Below are positions 17,544 to 26,958 of a stretch of DNA of 64,000 nucleotides, piece by piece. This DNA is from Holtiella tumoricola (GTDB lineage Bacteria > Bacillota > Clostridia > Lachnospirales > Cellulosilyticaceae): contig NZ_JAQIFT010000012.1 of NCBI RefSeq assembly GCF_027857615.1, positions 1-64,000 on the forward strand, given 5' to 3'. The position numbers and the translations under genes were made by a program. The first letter of the stretch is position 1; the number at the start of each line of letters is the position of its first letter. The notes below the pieces were generated by a model. That model was not told the DNA's origin, searched no databases, and saw nothing but the letters and a program-made list of their open reading frames with translations.

Positions 17544-19526
17544 TTAGATACGATATTCCTCTGTAATAGTTTTAAAATCATTTGCAAGTTCAACAATATG
17601 TGTGGTGCCTTTAATAATATTTTCTAGGGCAGATACTTGTTCCTCAGTAGAAGCACTGACTTCTTCAGTAGCACTTGCTGCATTTGTAGCAACATTAGCC
17701 ACGTGTTCGATTTTTTCTACTAAAGTCGTCTTACCTTGATCAATAACGTGAATTTGTTGTGCAATATCATGGATGATTTTGTCCATATCTTCAATGCTAT
17801 GCTGGATATTATCAAAGCTTTTACTTGTATTTAGACCATATTCTTGCATGGTATGCTGTGAAGTAAGGAAAGATTCAACATGATGATTAAGAAGCTTAAC
17901 ATTTTTAATGTTCTCAGAAACAATCATTTCAATTTCAGAAGCAAAATGAGAAGAAGTTTCTGCTAGTTTACGTACTTCTTCTGCAACTACTGCAAATCCA
18001 CGTCCAGACTCACCAGCACGTGCGGCCTCTATAGAAGCATTTAGGGCTAGAAGATTGGTTTGAGCAGCAATTTGTTGGATAGTACCTACAATATTTTGGA
18101 TTTTATTAGAGTTATTATCAATCGTTACACTTTGTGTCTGAAGAGATGCTAAGGTAACTTTATTATTTTCAAAAGCCTTTTCTAGTAAACTTACATGATT
18201 GACACCATCGCCAATAGCTTCAGTTACTAAGGAAGAACAGCGTAACATCTGTGTTGTTTGTTCAACACTGTATTGAATACAACTATGTAGTTCTTGAGAA
18301 ATAGCAATACTTTCTTGAGTAGCCATTGTCTGAGCTGTTGCACCTTCAGCAATATGAGTAACAGCTGAAGCAATTTCTTCACAGGTCATACAGTTTTCTC
18401 TAATAGCTGTCTGAGTAAAATGGGTATCAGAGGCTAGCGTTTGGGAAGAATGGCTAAGTGTATTAATAAGGCTAGTCATACTGTCCATTAGTTGATTCAT
18501 ACTTTCAGATACAAGGAATAACTCTTGAATAGGAATAGTATTGGTATCTACACGTTTTGTTAAGTCTTTTTCTCTAGCTGCATTCATAACAGTAGTCATT
18601 GCTTCAATAGGCTTAGCTAACTTCCTTGTAAAGAATGTAATGAGTAAAGAAACAATGATAAGAATGAACAGTACAACGATAGAAACAATGAACATTTCTC
18701 TAAAGACAAAGCCATAAACTAACTTTTTAGGAGAAAGTGTAATAAGTTGATAGCCCACTTTATCTTGAGCAGTAGTTGCTAAATAAGTTGTTCCATCTAT
18801 TTCAATTTCAGTCAGTTCAGGTGAAAAGTTAGGAATTAAATCATTTAGATTTGTTCCTATAACATCTTTCTCAGAAGAAGCGACAATCATAAAATCATTC
18901 GTATATGCAAATACTTTACTTTCTTTAAAAAGAAGGTTATCTAGTTGCTGTTTAATAATGTTATCAAGTGTATAGAGATCAACATCTACACCAATGACAC
19001 CATTAAAGTTACTATCTAGAGTTGTAACAGGCGTGCTAATAGAGGCTACAAGATGATTTGTAGCGACATCTATTTCAGGTTTACTAACAGTTAAACGATT
19101 AGTATTTTGAGCTTCTTGATACCAAGGTCGAATGGTTGGGTCATAGCCTGGTGGTACAGAGCCTGTGGCAACCATTTGCTTAGATTCAAAGCCTACATAG
19201 ATATGGGTAAATAAAGGGGATTGAGCTAGGATTTCGTTGAAAAAGTTCATTAAATTTTCGCATTCTTCATCAGAACCATCCCAGGATTTAATAATAGGTA
19301 TATTTTTTATATTTTGTAAAATTTGTGTAGCCTGTTCAATAGGATCATTAATCTGTTCTAAAACACTAGTATTAAAACTATCCATATTAATATCTAATAT
19401 GGCTTGGCTAGATTTAATGGTGTAAGAGATAAACATTCCAGATAAAATTAAGCTGGTAACGATAATTGAGATGAGAGAAATCTGTAAAATTGCTCTTTGA
19501 ATAGGTATACGTTTTTTGGTATTCAT
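17544..19526 (-). CDS. Methyl-accepting chemotaxis protein with dCache-type sensor
   Basis: Transmembrane chemoreceptor of 660 residues. Helix 1 (about 12-32) and helix 2 (about 280-302) enclose a roughly 245-residue extracellular sensor with the Cache features PTIRPWYQEA and GVIGVDVDL. HAMP follows (LAKPIEAMTTVMNAAREKDL), then the signalling hairpin with the fully conserved tip region NLLALNASIEAARAGE. Cache domains usually bind amino or organic acids. It signals to CheA/CheW, not found in this window. GGAGG precedes the ATG. Single gene ending at a shared terminator. Confidence 0.92.
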   Translation of the reverse strand: MNTKKRIPIQRAILQISLISIIVTSLILSGMFISYTIKSSQAILDINMDSFNTSVLEQINDPIEQATQILQNIKNIPIIKSWDGSDEECENLMNFFNEILAQSPLFTHIYVGFESKQMVATGSVPPGYDPTIRPWYQEAQNTNRLTVSKPEIDVATNHLVASISTPVTTLDSNFNGVIGVDVDLYTLDNIIKQQLDNLLFKESKVFAYTNDFMIVASSEKDVIGTNLNDLIPNFSPELTEIEIDGTTYLATTAQDKVGYQLITLSPKKLVYGFVFREMFIVSIVVLFILIIVSLLITFFTRKLAKPIEAMTTVMNAAREKDLTKRVDTNTIPIQELFLVSESMNQLMDSMTSLINTLSHSSQTLASDTHFTQTAIRENCMTCEEIASAVTHIAEGATAQTMATQESIAISQELHSCIQYSVEQTTQMLRCSSLVTEAIGDGVNHVSLLEKAFENNKVTLASLQTQSVTIDNNSNKIQNIVGTIQQIAAQTNLLALNASIEAARAGESGRGFAVVAEEVRKLAETSSHFASEIEMIVSENIKNVKLLNHHVESFLTSQHTMQEYGLNTSKSFDNIQHSIEDMDKIIHDIAQQIHVIDQGKTTLVEKIEHVANVATNAASATEEVSASTEEQVSALENIIKGTTHIVELANDFKTITEEYRI

Positions 19527-19758
19527 CTTGAGGCCTCCTTGATGTAGTTAAATAAGTAAGGTTCATGTCCTTCTTGCTAAGATATTAATAATGAGGGTAA
19601 AGATACTGTTTTAAATTATACTTTATTTTGATAGCGTAGTAAATATTATTCAAATGTTCAGTATTGGGTATAAATAAAAAGATATAAGGATAGAAAAAAA
19701 TGATAAAAATGATAGGATATAAGTATAAGTAAGCGTTAAGAATGAACGGGGATTTTAT

Positions 19759-20772
19759 ATGAAGAAATTAGTAGCAGGTTTGATGGCTCTTACAATGGCA
19801 TTATCTTTAGGTGGTTGTGCTAAAGCTTCTGGTGGGGCAGAAGCAAAGGGAGGAGATTTGGTTGTATACTGCCCTCATCCACTTGAATTTATTGATCCAC
19901 TTGTAGCTGAATTTGAAGCCGAAACAGGTGTATCTGTAGAAGTAATCGCTGCTGGGACTGGAGAGCTTATGAAACGTGTAGAGTCTGAAAAAGACAATCC
20001 ACTAGGTGATATTCTTTGGGGAGGAACAATCACAACAGTAGAACCTATTAAGGATTATTTTGAACCTTATACCTCTGTTAATGAAGAAGCTATTTTAGAT
20101 GCTTATAAGAATGTAGAAGGTAATATGACACGCTTTACTGCTGTACCGAGTGTTATTATGATTAATACAAATATTATCGGGGATATTGAGGTTAATGGTT
20201 ATGAAGACTTACTAAATCCAGCACTTAAAGGCAAAATTGCAATGGCTGATCCAGCTAAATCTTCCTCATCTTTTGAGCACCTAGTAAATATGCTTTATGC
20301 AATGGGAAATGGTGACCCAGAACAAGGTTGGGACTATGTAGAAAAATTCATGGAGAATACAAATAATACGTTACTTTCAGGCTCATCAGCTGTTTATAAA
20401 GGTGTAGCAGATGGTGAATACCCAGTAGGGCTTACATTTGAGGAAGGTGCTGCGAAATATGTCAATTCAGGTGCCCCTGTAAAAGTGGTTTACATGGAAG
20501 AAGGAACCATTGTTAAACCAGATGGAATCTATATTATCAAAAACTGCAAGAATATGGACAATGCCAAAGCATTCGTAGATTTTGCAACAAGCAAAGATGC
20601 TCAAACAATGATTACTGAAGAACTTAATAGACGTTCTGTACGTAGTGATATTACAGGTGGAAAAGGTCTTGAACCTTATGAAAATATTAAGGTCATTGAA
20701 GATGATATTAATGTAGTTAACTCTAATAAACAAGTATGGCTTGATCGTTTCAAAGAAATCTATACAAAATAA
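19759..20772 (+). CDS. ABC transporter substrate-binding lipoprotein (AfuA/FbpA type)
   Basis: Extracellular receptor, 337 residues, with lipoprotein signal ending LGGC (Cys20). The mature part is a type-2 periplasmic-binding fold like iron(III), aminoethylphosphonate and hexose-phosphate receptors: VVYCPHPLEFIDPLV at the start, ENTNNTLLSGSSAVYKGVA near 200, and EGTIVKPDGIYIIKN near 245. The set with the ATPase and fused permease downstream forms one importer. Iron-receptor Tyr pairs were not evident, so phosphorylated sugars or phosphonates are as likely as iron. A large hairpin after the stop should give excess receptor over the other subunits. Confidence 0.82.
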   Translation: MKKLVAGLMALTMALSLGGCAKASGGAEAKGGDLVVYCPHPLEFIDPLVAEFEAETGVSVEVIAAGTGELMKRVESEKDNPLGDILWGGTITTVEPIKDYFEPYTSVNEEAILDAYKNVEGNMTRFTAVPSVIMINTNIIGDIEVNGYEDLLNPALKGKIAMADPAKSSSSFEHLVNMLYAMGNGDPEQGWDYVEKFMENTNNTLLSGSSAVYKGVADGEYPVGLTFEEGAAKYVNSGAPVKVVYMEEGTIVKPDGIYIIKNCKNMDNAKAFVDFATSKDAQTMITEELNRRSVRSDITGGKGLEPYENIKVIEDDINVVNSNKQVWLDRFKEIYTK

Positions 20773-20781
20773 TGTTTAGGC

Positions 20782-20846
20782 AAAGGGGCCATCGTAAAAA
20801 TGCCTTCTCCCAAGATGAGCAGGGCGGCTTTTGCGATAGCCCTTTT
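20782..20846 (+). terminator. Leaky hairpin between receptor and ATPase genes
   Basis: AAAGGGGCCATCG...AAAA pairs, with small bulges, with TTTTGCGATAGCCCTTTT, ending in a T-run. Placed between genes that must be co-expressed, it is best read as a partial terminator setting receptor levels higher than the membrane parts. Confidence 0.65.
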
Positions 20847-20869
20847 TAACGTAGAAAAGAGGGGATTCC

Positions 20870-21988
20870 ATGAGTGTTGCTATTACAATTCAAAATGTAG
20901 TTAAAAAGTTTGGGGAAACGACTATTATTCCAGATTTATCAGTAGAAGTAAAAAACGGAGAATTCTTTACATTACTTGGACCTTCCGGATGTGGTAAGAC
21001 CACTCTATTACGTATGATAGCAGGATTTAATTCCATAGAAGATGGTTCCATTTATTTTGACAAAAAACGTATTAATGATGTTGCAGCGCATAAGCGTAAT
21101 ATTGGAATGGTATTTCAAAACTATGCCATCTTCCCACATATGACAGTTAGAGAAAATGTAGAGTATGGCTTGAAATTACGTAAACTTAATAAAGCAGAAA
21201 TCAAAGAAAAAGTTGATCATATTTTAGATGTTGTTAAGATTCGTGATTATCAAGAACGTTTACCAGAAAGATTATCAGGTGGGCAACAGCAACGAGTTGC
21301 ACTTGCACGTGCAATAGTGATCCATCCCAGTGTACTTCTGATGGATGAACCTCTTTCTAACTTAGATGCCAAATTACGTATTGAAATGCGTTCAGCTATA
21401 AGAGAAATTCAAAAAGAAGTAGGGATTACAACGGTTTATGTTACTCATGATCAAGAAGAGGCACTTTCTATTTCAGATCGTATTGCGGTTATGAAGGATG
21501 GGGTTATCCAACAAATTGATAGATCTCATACACTCTATACAAGACCTTATAATCAATTTGTAGCAACTTTTATAGGTTCTTCCAATTTATTTAAAGGACA
21601 TATCAAGTGCTTTGAAGGGCATACCTTTGTAGTCTTTAATGATGGCTATGAAGTTGAAATGGATAATTTGTTAGAGACAGTTGAAAATGGGCAAGAAGTA
21701 TGTATTGCAGTAAGACCAGAAGAATTTAAATTTGCAGAAGATGGATTAAGTGCAACGATTCATACAAGTACTTTTCTCGGGAAATATAACACGTATCAAG
21801 TAGAAGTTGAGGAGAAGATGATTGTACCTAATTTACCACCAGTAGAAGTTTCACAAGATATTGGGCATGCAACATGTATCTATGATGTAGGGGAGAAGGT
21901 ACATCTGGTACCGAATGCCAAAAAGATGAATGTGTTTACAGCAGATGGTGAGAAGAGTCTCATTAAGGATGTGAGAAGATATGAATGA
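20870..21988 (+). CDS. ABC transporter ATP-binding protein (PotA/FbpC type)
   Basis: Import ATPase of 372 residues. Walker A GPSGCGKTT (about 35-43), Q-loop VFQNYAIFPHMT, signature LSGGQQQRVALARA, Walker B LLMDEPLSNLD and H-loop VTHDQEEALS are complete. Residues after about 240 form the OB-type (TOBE) regulatory domain of the polyamine/iron class. Its end overlaps the permease gene by eight bases. AAGAGGGG precedes the ATG. Confidence 0.9.
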   Translation: MSVAITIQNVVKKFGETTIIPDLSVEVKNGEFFTLLGPSGCGKTTLLRMIAGFNSIEDGSIYFDKKRINDVAAHKRNIGMVFQNYAIFPHMTVRENVEYGLKLRKLNKAEIKEKVDHILDVVKIRDYQERLPERLSGGQQQRVALARAIVIHPSVLLMDEPLSNLDAKLRIEMRSAIREIQKEVGITTVYVTHDQEEALSISDRIAVMKDGVIQQIDRSHTLYTRPYNQFVATFIGSSNLFKGHIKCFEGHTFVVFNDGYEVEMDNLLETVENGQEVCIAVRPEEFKFAEDGLSATIHTSTFLGKYNTYQVEVEEKMIVPNLPPVEVSQDIGHATCIYDVGEKVHLVPNAKKMNVFTADGEKSLIKDVRRYE

Positions 21989-23651
21989 AACAAAGGTGAA
22001 ACGCTTAAAAATAAAATGGGATTTTTGGTCAGTGATTACCATTATCATCTTTCTGCTCTTTGCCCTTTTTCTAATTTATCCATTATTTTCATTGCTTATA
22101 AGTAGCTTTAAAGATCCAGCAACGGGAGCTTGTAGTCTAGCGAACTTTAGTCGGTTTTTCACTAAGAAATATTATTATCAAGGGTTATTTAATAGTTTTG
22201 CAGTAACGACCTGTGCTACTGTGTGTGCAGTACTCATAGGTGTACCAATGGCATATTTTATGACTTCTTATAAAGTAAAGTTAAAAGGTTTGATGGAAAT
22301 ATTGATTATTATTTCTATGCTATCACCACCGTTTATTGGCGCCTATTCTTGGGTTATTTTATGTGGACGTAGTGGTGTGATTACACAATTCTTTAACCAA
22401 GTTTTCAATATACAAATACCAACTATTTATGGTTTTAATGGGATTGTACTTGTCTTTACTTTAAAGTTATATTCTTTTATTTATCTTTATGTCTCCGGTG
22501 CTTTAAAGAAAATAGATGTGTCTTTAAGTGAAGCAGCAGAAAGTTTAGGATGTAGTTCAGTGAAAAAAGTGGTAACCATTATTATGCCTCTTATATTACC
22601 TACCCTTTTATCAGGCGCACTATTAGTTTTTATGAATGCATTAGCAGACTTTGGTACGCCAATGCTTATTGGAGAAGGATACAATGTTATGCCTGTTCTT
22701 ATCTATTCCGAGTTTGTAGGTGAGATGGGGGGGGATGGTAACTTTGCAGCAGCAATGGCAACAATCATGGTTTTGATTACTGCCGTTCTTTTCTTAGGGC
22801 AGAAGTATATTGTAAATAAGAAATCTTTTGTCATGAGTTCTTTAAGACCTATTCAACCTAAAGCATTAAAAGGTTATAAAAATGTTCTTATGCATTTGTT
22901 TATCTATTTTGTTGTATTCTTATCTATTATTCCTCAGCTTACAGTGATCTACACGTCTTTCTTAAAGACTAAGGGTTCTATGTTTGTAAAAGAGTTCTCC
23001 TATGATAGCTATATTAAAGTTTTCAATAAGCTTGGTGATAGTATTACTCATACTTATCTATTTGGGCTAGTAGCAATTGTGATTATTATATTATTAGGGA
23101 TGTTTATAGCTTATCTTTCAACAAGAAGACGTAATATTTTTACAGGATTTATTGATACAGTTACCATGTTCCCTTATATTATTCCGGGTTCTGTTATAGG
23201 TATTACATTATTGCTTGCATTTAACAGCAAGCCCCTTTTACTAAGTGGAACAGCTATGATTATGATTGTGGCTTTTGTCATTAGACGTTTGCCCTACACA
23301 TTAAGGTCTTCATCGGCTATTCTTTATCAGATTAGTCCAAGTATGGAGGAGGCTTCTATTAGTTTAGGTTCCTCACCAGTCAAGACTTTTTTCAAAATCA
23401 CAGCGATGATGATGCTACCAGGGGTATTATCTGGTGCCATTTTAAGTTGGATTACAGTTATTAATGAGTTAAGTTCTTCTGTTATTTTATATACGGGTTC
23501 TACAAGGACTATGTCTGTTGCAATTTATACGGAAGTTATAAGGGCCAGTTATGGAACAGCAGCAGCGTTATCTACAATTCTAACTTTAACGACAGTTATT
23601 TCTTTACTCATATTCTTTAAGTTATCTGGAAGTAAAGAGGTTAGTCTTTAA
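21981..23651 (+). CDS. ABC transporter permease, two fused domains (FbpB type)
   Basis: Permease of 556 residues with about twelve helices: two binding-protein-dependent transport domains fused in one chain, as in FbpB/AfuB/PhnU-type importers. Each half has an EAA coupling loop: LSEAAESLGCSSVKKVVTII (about 178-197) and MEEASISLGSSPVKTFFKIT (about 455-474). The start overlaps the ATPase gene and has its own GGATGTGAG site. Completes the importer with 19759 and 20870. Confidence 0.9.
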   Translation: MNETKVKRLKIKWDFWSVITIIIFLLFALFLIYPLFSLLISSFKDPATGACSLANFSRFFTKKYYYQGLFNSFAVTTCATVCAVLIGVPMAYFMTSYKVKLKGLMEILIIISMLSPPFIGAYSWVILCGRSGVITQFFNQVFNIQIPTIYGFNGIVLVFTLKLYSFIYLYVSGALKKIDVSLSEAAESLGCSSVKKVVTIIMPLILPTLLSGALLVFMNALADFGTPMLIGEGYNVMPVLIYSEFVGEMGGDGNFAAAMATIMVLITAVLFLGQKYIVNKKSFVMSSLRPIQPKALKGYKNVLMHLFIYFVVFLSIIPQLTVIYTSFLKTKGSMFVKEFSYDSYIKVFNKLGDSITHTYLFGLVAIVIIILLGMFIAYLSTRRRNIFTGFIDTVTMFPYIIPGSVIGITLLLAFNSKPLLLSGTAMIMIVAFVIRRLPYTLRSSSAILYQISPSMEEASISLGSSPVKTFFKITAMMMLPGVLSGAILSWITVINELSSSVILYTGSTRTMSVAIYTEVIRASYGTAAALSTILTLTTVISLLIFFKLSGSKEVSL

Positions 23652-23798
23652 GGATTGTGGATAAAAAGAAAATATGTTAAAATTTAATAGAAAATAACAA
23701 ATAATTAACAAAATAATGTGAAGTATGTGCATAACTCGTTAGCAAAAAGTAGAATGACAGTATTTAAAATGTGAATAAGTTAATAAGGGGTGGGATGA

Positions 23799-25463
23799 AT
23801 GCGTTTTAGTGAACAGATAAGAAGGTCTTTCTTTGTTTATGCATTGATTCCAACCCTTTTATTATGTGTAGGGTGCTATATCTTTTTATATAGTATGAGT
23901 TATATTGCTCAAACCAAAAGAAATGAGCAAAATACACAAGTATTAGCAAGTCAACTAGAAAGTGAATTAAACTTTTATGAGATAAAGGCAGAGAAGTTGG
24001 CAGACCTTTTAAGTAAAGAGATAAGTCATTTAGACGAGAAGAAATGGTATGAAGATATTTATACGTTCATGCGCCAAAGAGAGTTACAATGTAACTTTTA
24101 TATTTTTGATACAGACTATAAAATTCTTATGAGTAATACAACGTTAATTCCTGAATATAGTACACAGACTTATAATTGGGGGATTTTTAAGAAGATGAGA
24201 CTGGAGCCTGATACAGCATGGACTATGCCAAATAGAACTTACTTAGGACATGATAAGTTTACGATTCTTTCTATAGGTAAGGCGATTACCCAAGGCGAAG
24301 AAATTGTAGGCTTTATTGTATTTGACATTAAGGAAGATAGCCTAAAGAATATGGTAGGGAAAAATAGTCAGTATAATATCATGATTACAGACAGGCATAA
24401 AAATATTATTCTTACGACCAATGAGAGCTTTAAAAATGAAAACGGCAAAGTCAGGAATGACTTAGCAGATGAAACGGGATATTTAAAACTAATAGATAAT
24501 GATGTCTATATATCAAGATCTACACTTTTTCAAGAAAATTTATATGTTTATACGATTTCATTTATAGGTTTCTTAGATGATTTATTAAGAATGGGCTTTT
24601 TGTTCTTACTTATTATGATTATTGTATTATTAGGTGCTCTATCTTTTGCGGCAAAGAAGGTGGCTAATGATAAAACAAAGGTAATTGATAAGATTGTAAA
24701 AGGAATTGAGGAAGTCCAAAGGGGTAACTTAGAAACTTATTTAGACATAAAAACACAAGATGAATTTGAATTTATTGCAACTGCTTATAACCAAATGTTA
24801 GAGGACATTAAAGCTTTAATCGAACTGAATAAAGAAAAGGCATGTCACAGTATTCAATCAGAAATTAAACAATTAGAAAGTCAGTTTAATCCTCACTTCA
24901 TATTTAATACGTTAGAAATGTTAAGGTATACCATGAAACTAGATCAAGAGACTGCTTATAAAATCATTTTGAATCTATCATCTATTTTGCGTTATAGCAT
25001 TAATGGAGGCCTTTCGGAGGTAACTATTGAAGAGGATCTTGGTTATACAAGAAGTTACTTAGAAATTCAACAATTTAGATTTCATGAACGTTTTGCATAT
25101 TCTATAGATGTCTATGATCAAGCAGAGATTTATAAAGTACCCAAACTAACTATACAACCACTCATTGAAAATGCAATTAAATATGGCTTTAATAACCAAA
25201 AGAAGCTTACCATTAAGATTTCCATACGTGCAGTAGAGGAACAACTAGTTATTGTGGTCTATGATGATGGAAAGGGAATGAGTGCTGGGAAGGTAGCAAG
25301 TATTAATGAAATTTTACATACGAAGGGCAATCAACATATAGGATTATATAATGTGCATAGACGTATACAATTGATGTATGGAGAGCAATATGGATTAAGT
25401 ATTATTAGTCAACTTGATGAAGGGACAGTTATTAAAATTACACTACCACTTTTGAACTCATAA
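23799..25463 (+). CDS. Sensor histidine kinase (YesM/LytS class)
   Basis: Membrane sensor of 554 residues: helix at about 12-35, extracellular domain of roughly 215 residues (Cache-like), helix near 255-280, a HAMP linker, then the His_kinase domain with the phospho-acceptor QFNPHFIFNTLEMLRY (about 359-374) and an ATPase domain with LIENAIKYGF and DDGKGM. It probably detects the substrate or the loaded receptor of the importer upstream and phosphorylates the AraC-type regulator 40 bases downstream. Such YesMN pairs nearly always control a neighbouring ABC importer. Confidence 0.9.
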   Translation: MRFSEQIRRSFFVYALIPTLLLCVGCYIFLYSMSYIAQTKRNEQNTQVLASQLESELNFYEIKAEKLADLLSKEISHLDEKKWYEDIYTFMRQRELQCNFYIFDTDYKILMSNTTLIPEYSTQTYNWGIFKKMRLEPDTAWTMPNRTYLGHDKFTILSIGKAITQGEEIVGFIVFDIKEDSLKNMVGKNSQYNIMITDRHKNIILTTNESFKNENGKVRNDLADETGYLKLIDNDVYISRSTLFQENLYVYTISFIGFLDDLLRMGFLFLLIMIIVLLGALSFAAKKVANDKTKVIDKIVKGIEEVQRGNLETYLDIKTQDEFEFIATAYNQMLEDIKALIELNKEKACHSIQSEIKQLESQFNPHFIFNTLEMLRYTMKLDQETAYKIILNLSSILRYSINGGLSEVTIEEDLGYTRSYLEIQQFRFHERFAYSIDVYDQAEIYKVPKLTIQPLIENAIKYGFNNQKKLTIKISIRAVEEQLVIVVYDDGKGMSAGKVASINEILHTKGNQHIGLYNVHRRIQLMYGEQYGLSIISQLDEGTVIKITLPLLNS

Positions 25464-25503
25464 GATTTAAGGAGACTGCAGCAAGGTAGTAGGGGGAACA
25501 AAG

Positions 25504-26292
25504 ATGCTAAAAATAATAATTGTAGAAGATGAGTGGATTATTCGTAAAGGGCTTATAAGCACAATAGATTGGCTAGAGATGGGATGCTCAATAGTAGGAG
25601 AAGCAAGTGATGGGCAAGAAGGGCTAGAACTTATTGAAGAATATCTTCCAGATGTTGTAATTACAGATATTCGTATGCCTGTAATGGATGGGATAGAGAT
25701 GATTAGAAAAGGGAAGAAGATACATGATTTTGAAAGTATTTTACTTACTAGTTACGAGGAATTTGAATATGCGAAACAAGCAATTAAGTTACAAGTTTTT
25801 GACTATCTTTTAAAACCTGTAGATGAGGAGAATCTAAAAAGTGCATTAACACGTCTGAGACAAAAAATTGAAGAAAAGGGTCAAATTCAAGATATTAAAC
25901 AATTAGCGAAAGAACAAGAGAGACTCTATAACCCAGTCATTTTATTAGAGCAGGCAAAGGGGACCCAACCTCAAGTTGAGAAAGTATTAGAAATGATTGC
26001 GCAAGAATATACCGGACATTTAAGTATTGAATTGATAGCAGATGAAATGGGAATTAGTAGTAGCTATTTGAGTAGAAAGTTTAAACAAGTAACAGGTCAT
26101 ACCTTTGGAGAAATTTTAAATGGCTATCGTATTCAAAAAGCAACAGAGTTACTTTTAAGTCATGAATATAAGATTTATGAAGTTGCTGAAAAGGTAGGTT
26201 TTTCTGAGTATAAGAGTTTTTGTACAGTATTTAAAAAATGGGTAGGACTTTCGCCAAAAGAATTTATGAATCAAAAATATAAGTCAACTTAA
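25504..26292 (+). CDS. Response regulator with AraC DNA-binding domain (YesN class)
   Basis: Regulator of 262 residues: receiver domain 1-120 with IVEDEW, phospho-acceptor DVVITDIRMPVMDG (Asp near 54) and KPVDEENL, then two AraC helix-turn-helix units (about 165-260) including IADEMGISSSYLSRKFKQ and VAEKVGFSEYKSFCTVFKKW. Partner of the kinase at 23799. The stop codon is inside the terminator that follows. Confidence 0.92.
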   Translation: MLKIIIVEDEWIIRKGLISTIDWLEMGCSIVGEASDGQEGLELIEEYLPDVVITDIRMPVMDGIEMIRKGKKIHDFESILLTSYEEFEYAKQAIKLQVFDYLLKPVDEENLKSALTRLRQKIEEKGQIQDIKQLAKEQERLYNPVILLEQAKGTQPQVEKVLEMIAQEYTGHLSIELIADEMGISSSYLSRKFKQVTGHTFGEILNGYRIQKATELLLSHEYKIYEVAEKVGFSEYKSFCTVFKKWVGLSPKEFMNQKYKST

Positions 26293-26321
26293 ATGAAAAA
26301 TTAAGTTGACTTATATTTTTT
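26281..26321 (+). terminator. Terminator of the two-component genes
   Basis: AAGTCAACTTAA (26281-26292) pairs perfectly with TTAAGTTGACTT (26301-26312), followed by ATATTTTTTT. The 5' arm contains the last codons and stop of the regulator gene. Confidence 0.85.
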
Positions 26322-26362
26322 TGTATGTTAACTTATTTTTAAACTAAAGGAGGCAAAAAAAT

Positions 26363-26938
26363 ATGGAAAATACTAAGCAATTTAATGCAAGAACGTTAAC
26401 ATTATGTGGATTATTTGCAGCATTAACAGCTATAGGAGCATTTATTAAAATACCATTACCACCACCACTAGTACCTTTTACACTACAATTTCTATTTAGT
26501 GCACTAGCAGGTGTATTATTAGGTGCTAAAATAGGTGGATTATCTCAACTTATTTATGTTTTAGTAGGGTTAGTAGGTATTCCTATTTTTACAGAAGGTG
26601 GTGGATTTCACTATATACTTAAACCTACATTTGGATATTTAATAGGCTTTATAGTAGGGGCTTATGTGATTGGGAAATGCATGGAATACTTAAAAACAGT
26701 TAACTTTAAAAATTTATTTATAGCTTCATTAGTAGGATTATTAGTGGTGTATGTATTGGGTGTAATCTACATGTATGCCATTTATAACTTTTATATAGGA
26801 AATGAAATGGGACTTTGGAGTGCAGTATGGGGTGGTGCAATTATTTGTGCACCTGGTGATATACTTCTATGTGCTGTAACAGCAGTAGTTGGTACCAAAC
26901 TTATTCCTATTCTTAGGAAGATGAGAGCAGTGGCATAA
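26363..26938 (+). CDS. bioY: Biotin transporter BioY
   Basis: S component for biotin uptake, 191 residues with six hydrophobic helices. Family features include the N-terminal TLCGLFAALTAIGAFIKIPL, VPFTLQFLFSALAGVLLG, and the GGGFHYILKPTFGYLIGF motif. It works with a shared ECF energising module (EcfA/EcfT, not in this window) or alone. AAGGAGG precedes the ATG. First gene of a biotin unit, 21 bases before bioB. Confidence 0.93.
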   Translation: MENTKQFNARTLTLCGLFAALTAIGAFIKIPLPPPLVPFTLQFLFSALAGVLLGAKIGGLSQLIYVLVGLVGIPIFTEGGGFHYILKPTFGYLIGFIVGAYVIGKCMEYLKTVNFKNLFIASLVGLLVVYVLGVIYMYAIYNFYIGNEMGLWSAVWGGAIICAPGDILLCAVTAVVGTKLIPILRKMRAVA

Positions 26939-26958
26939 TAACTTTAGGAGGTCAGAAG

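Noticed and set aside
26305..26332. Possible BirA operator before bioY (GTTGAC and GTTAAC, 16 bases apart)
   Set aside because: The first half lies in the terminator stem of the preceding gene and the flanking TTG/CAA bases of the BirA site are missing.
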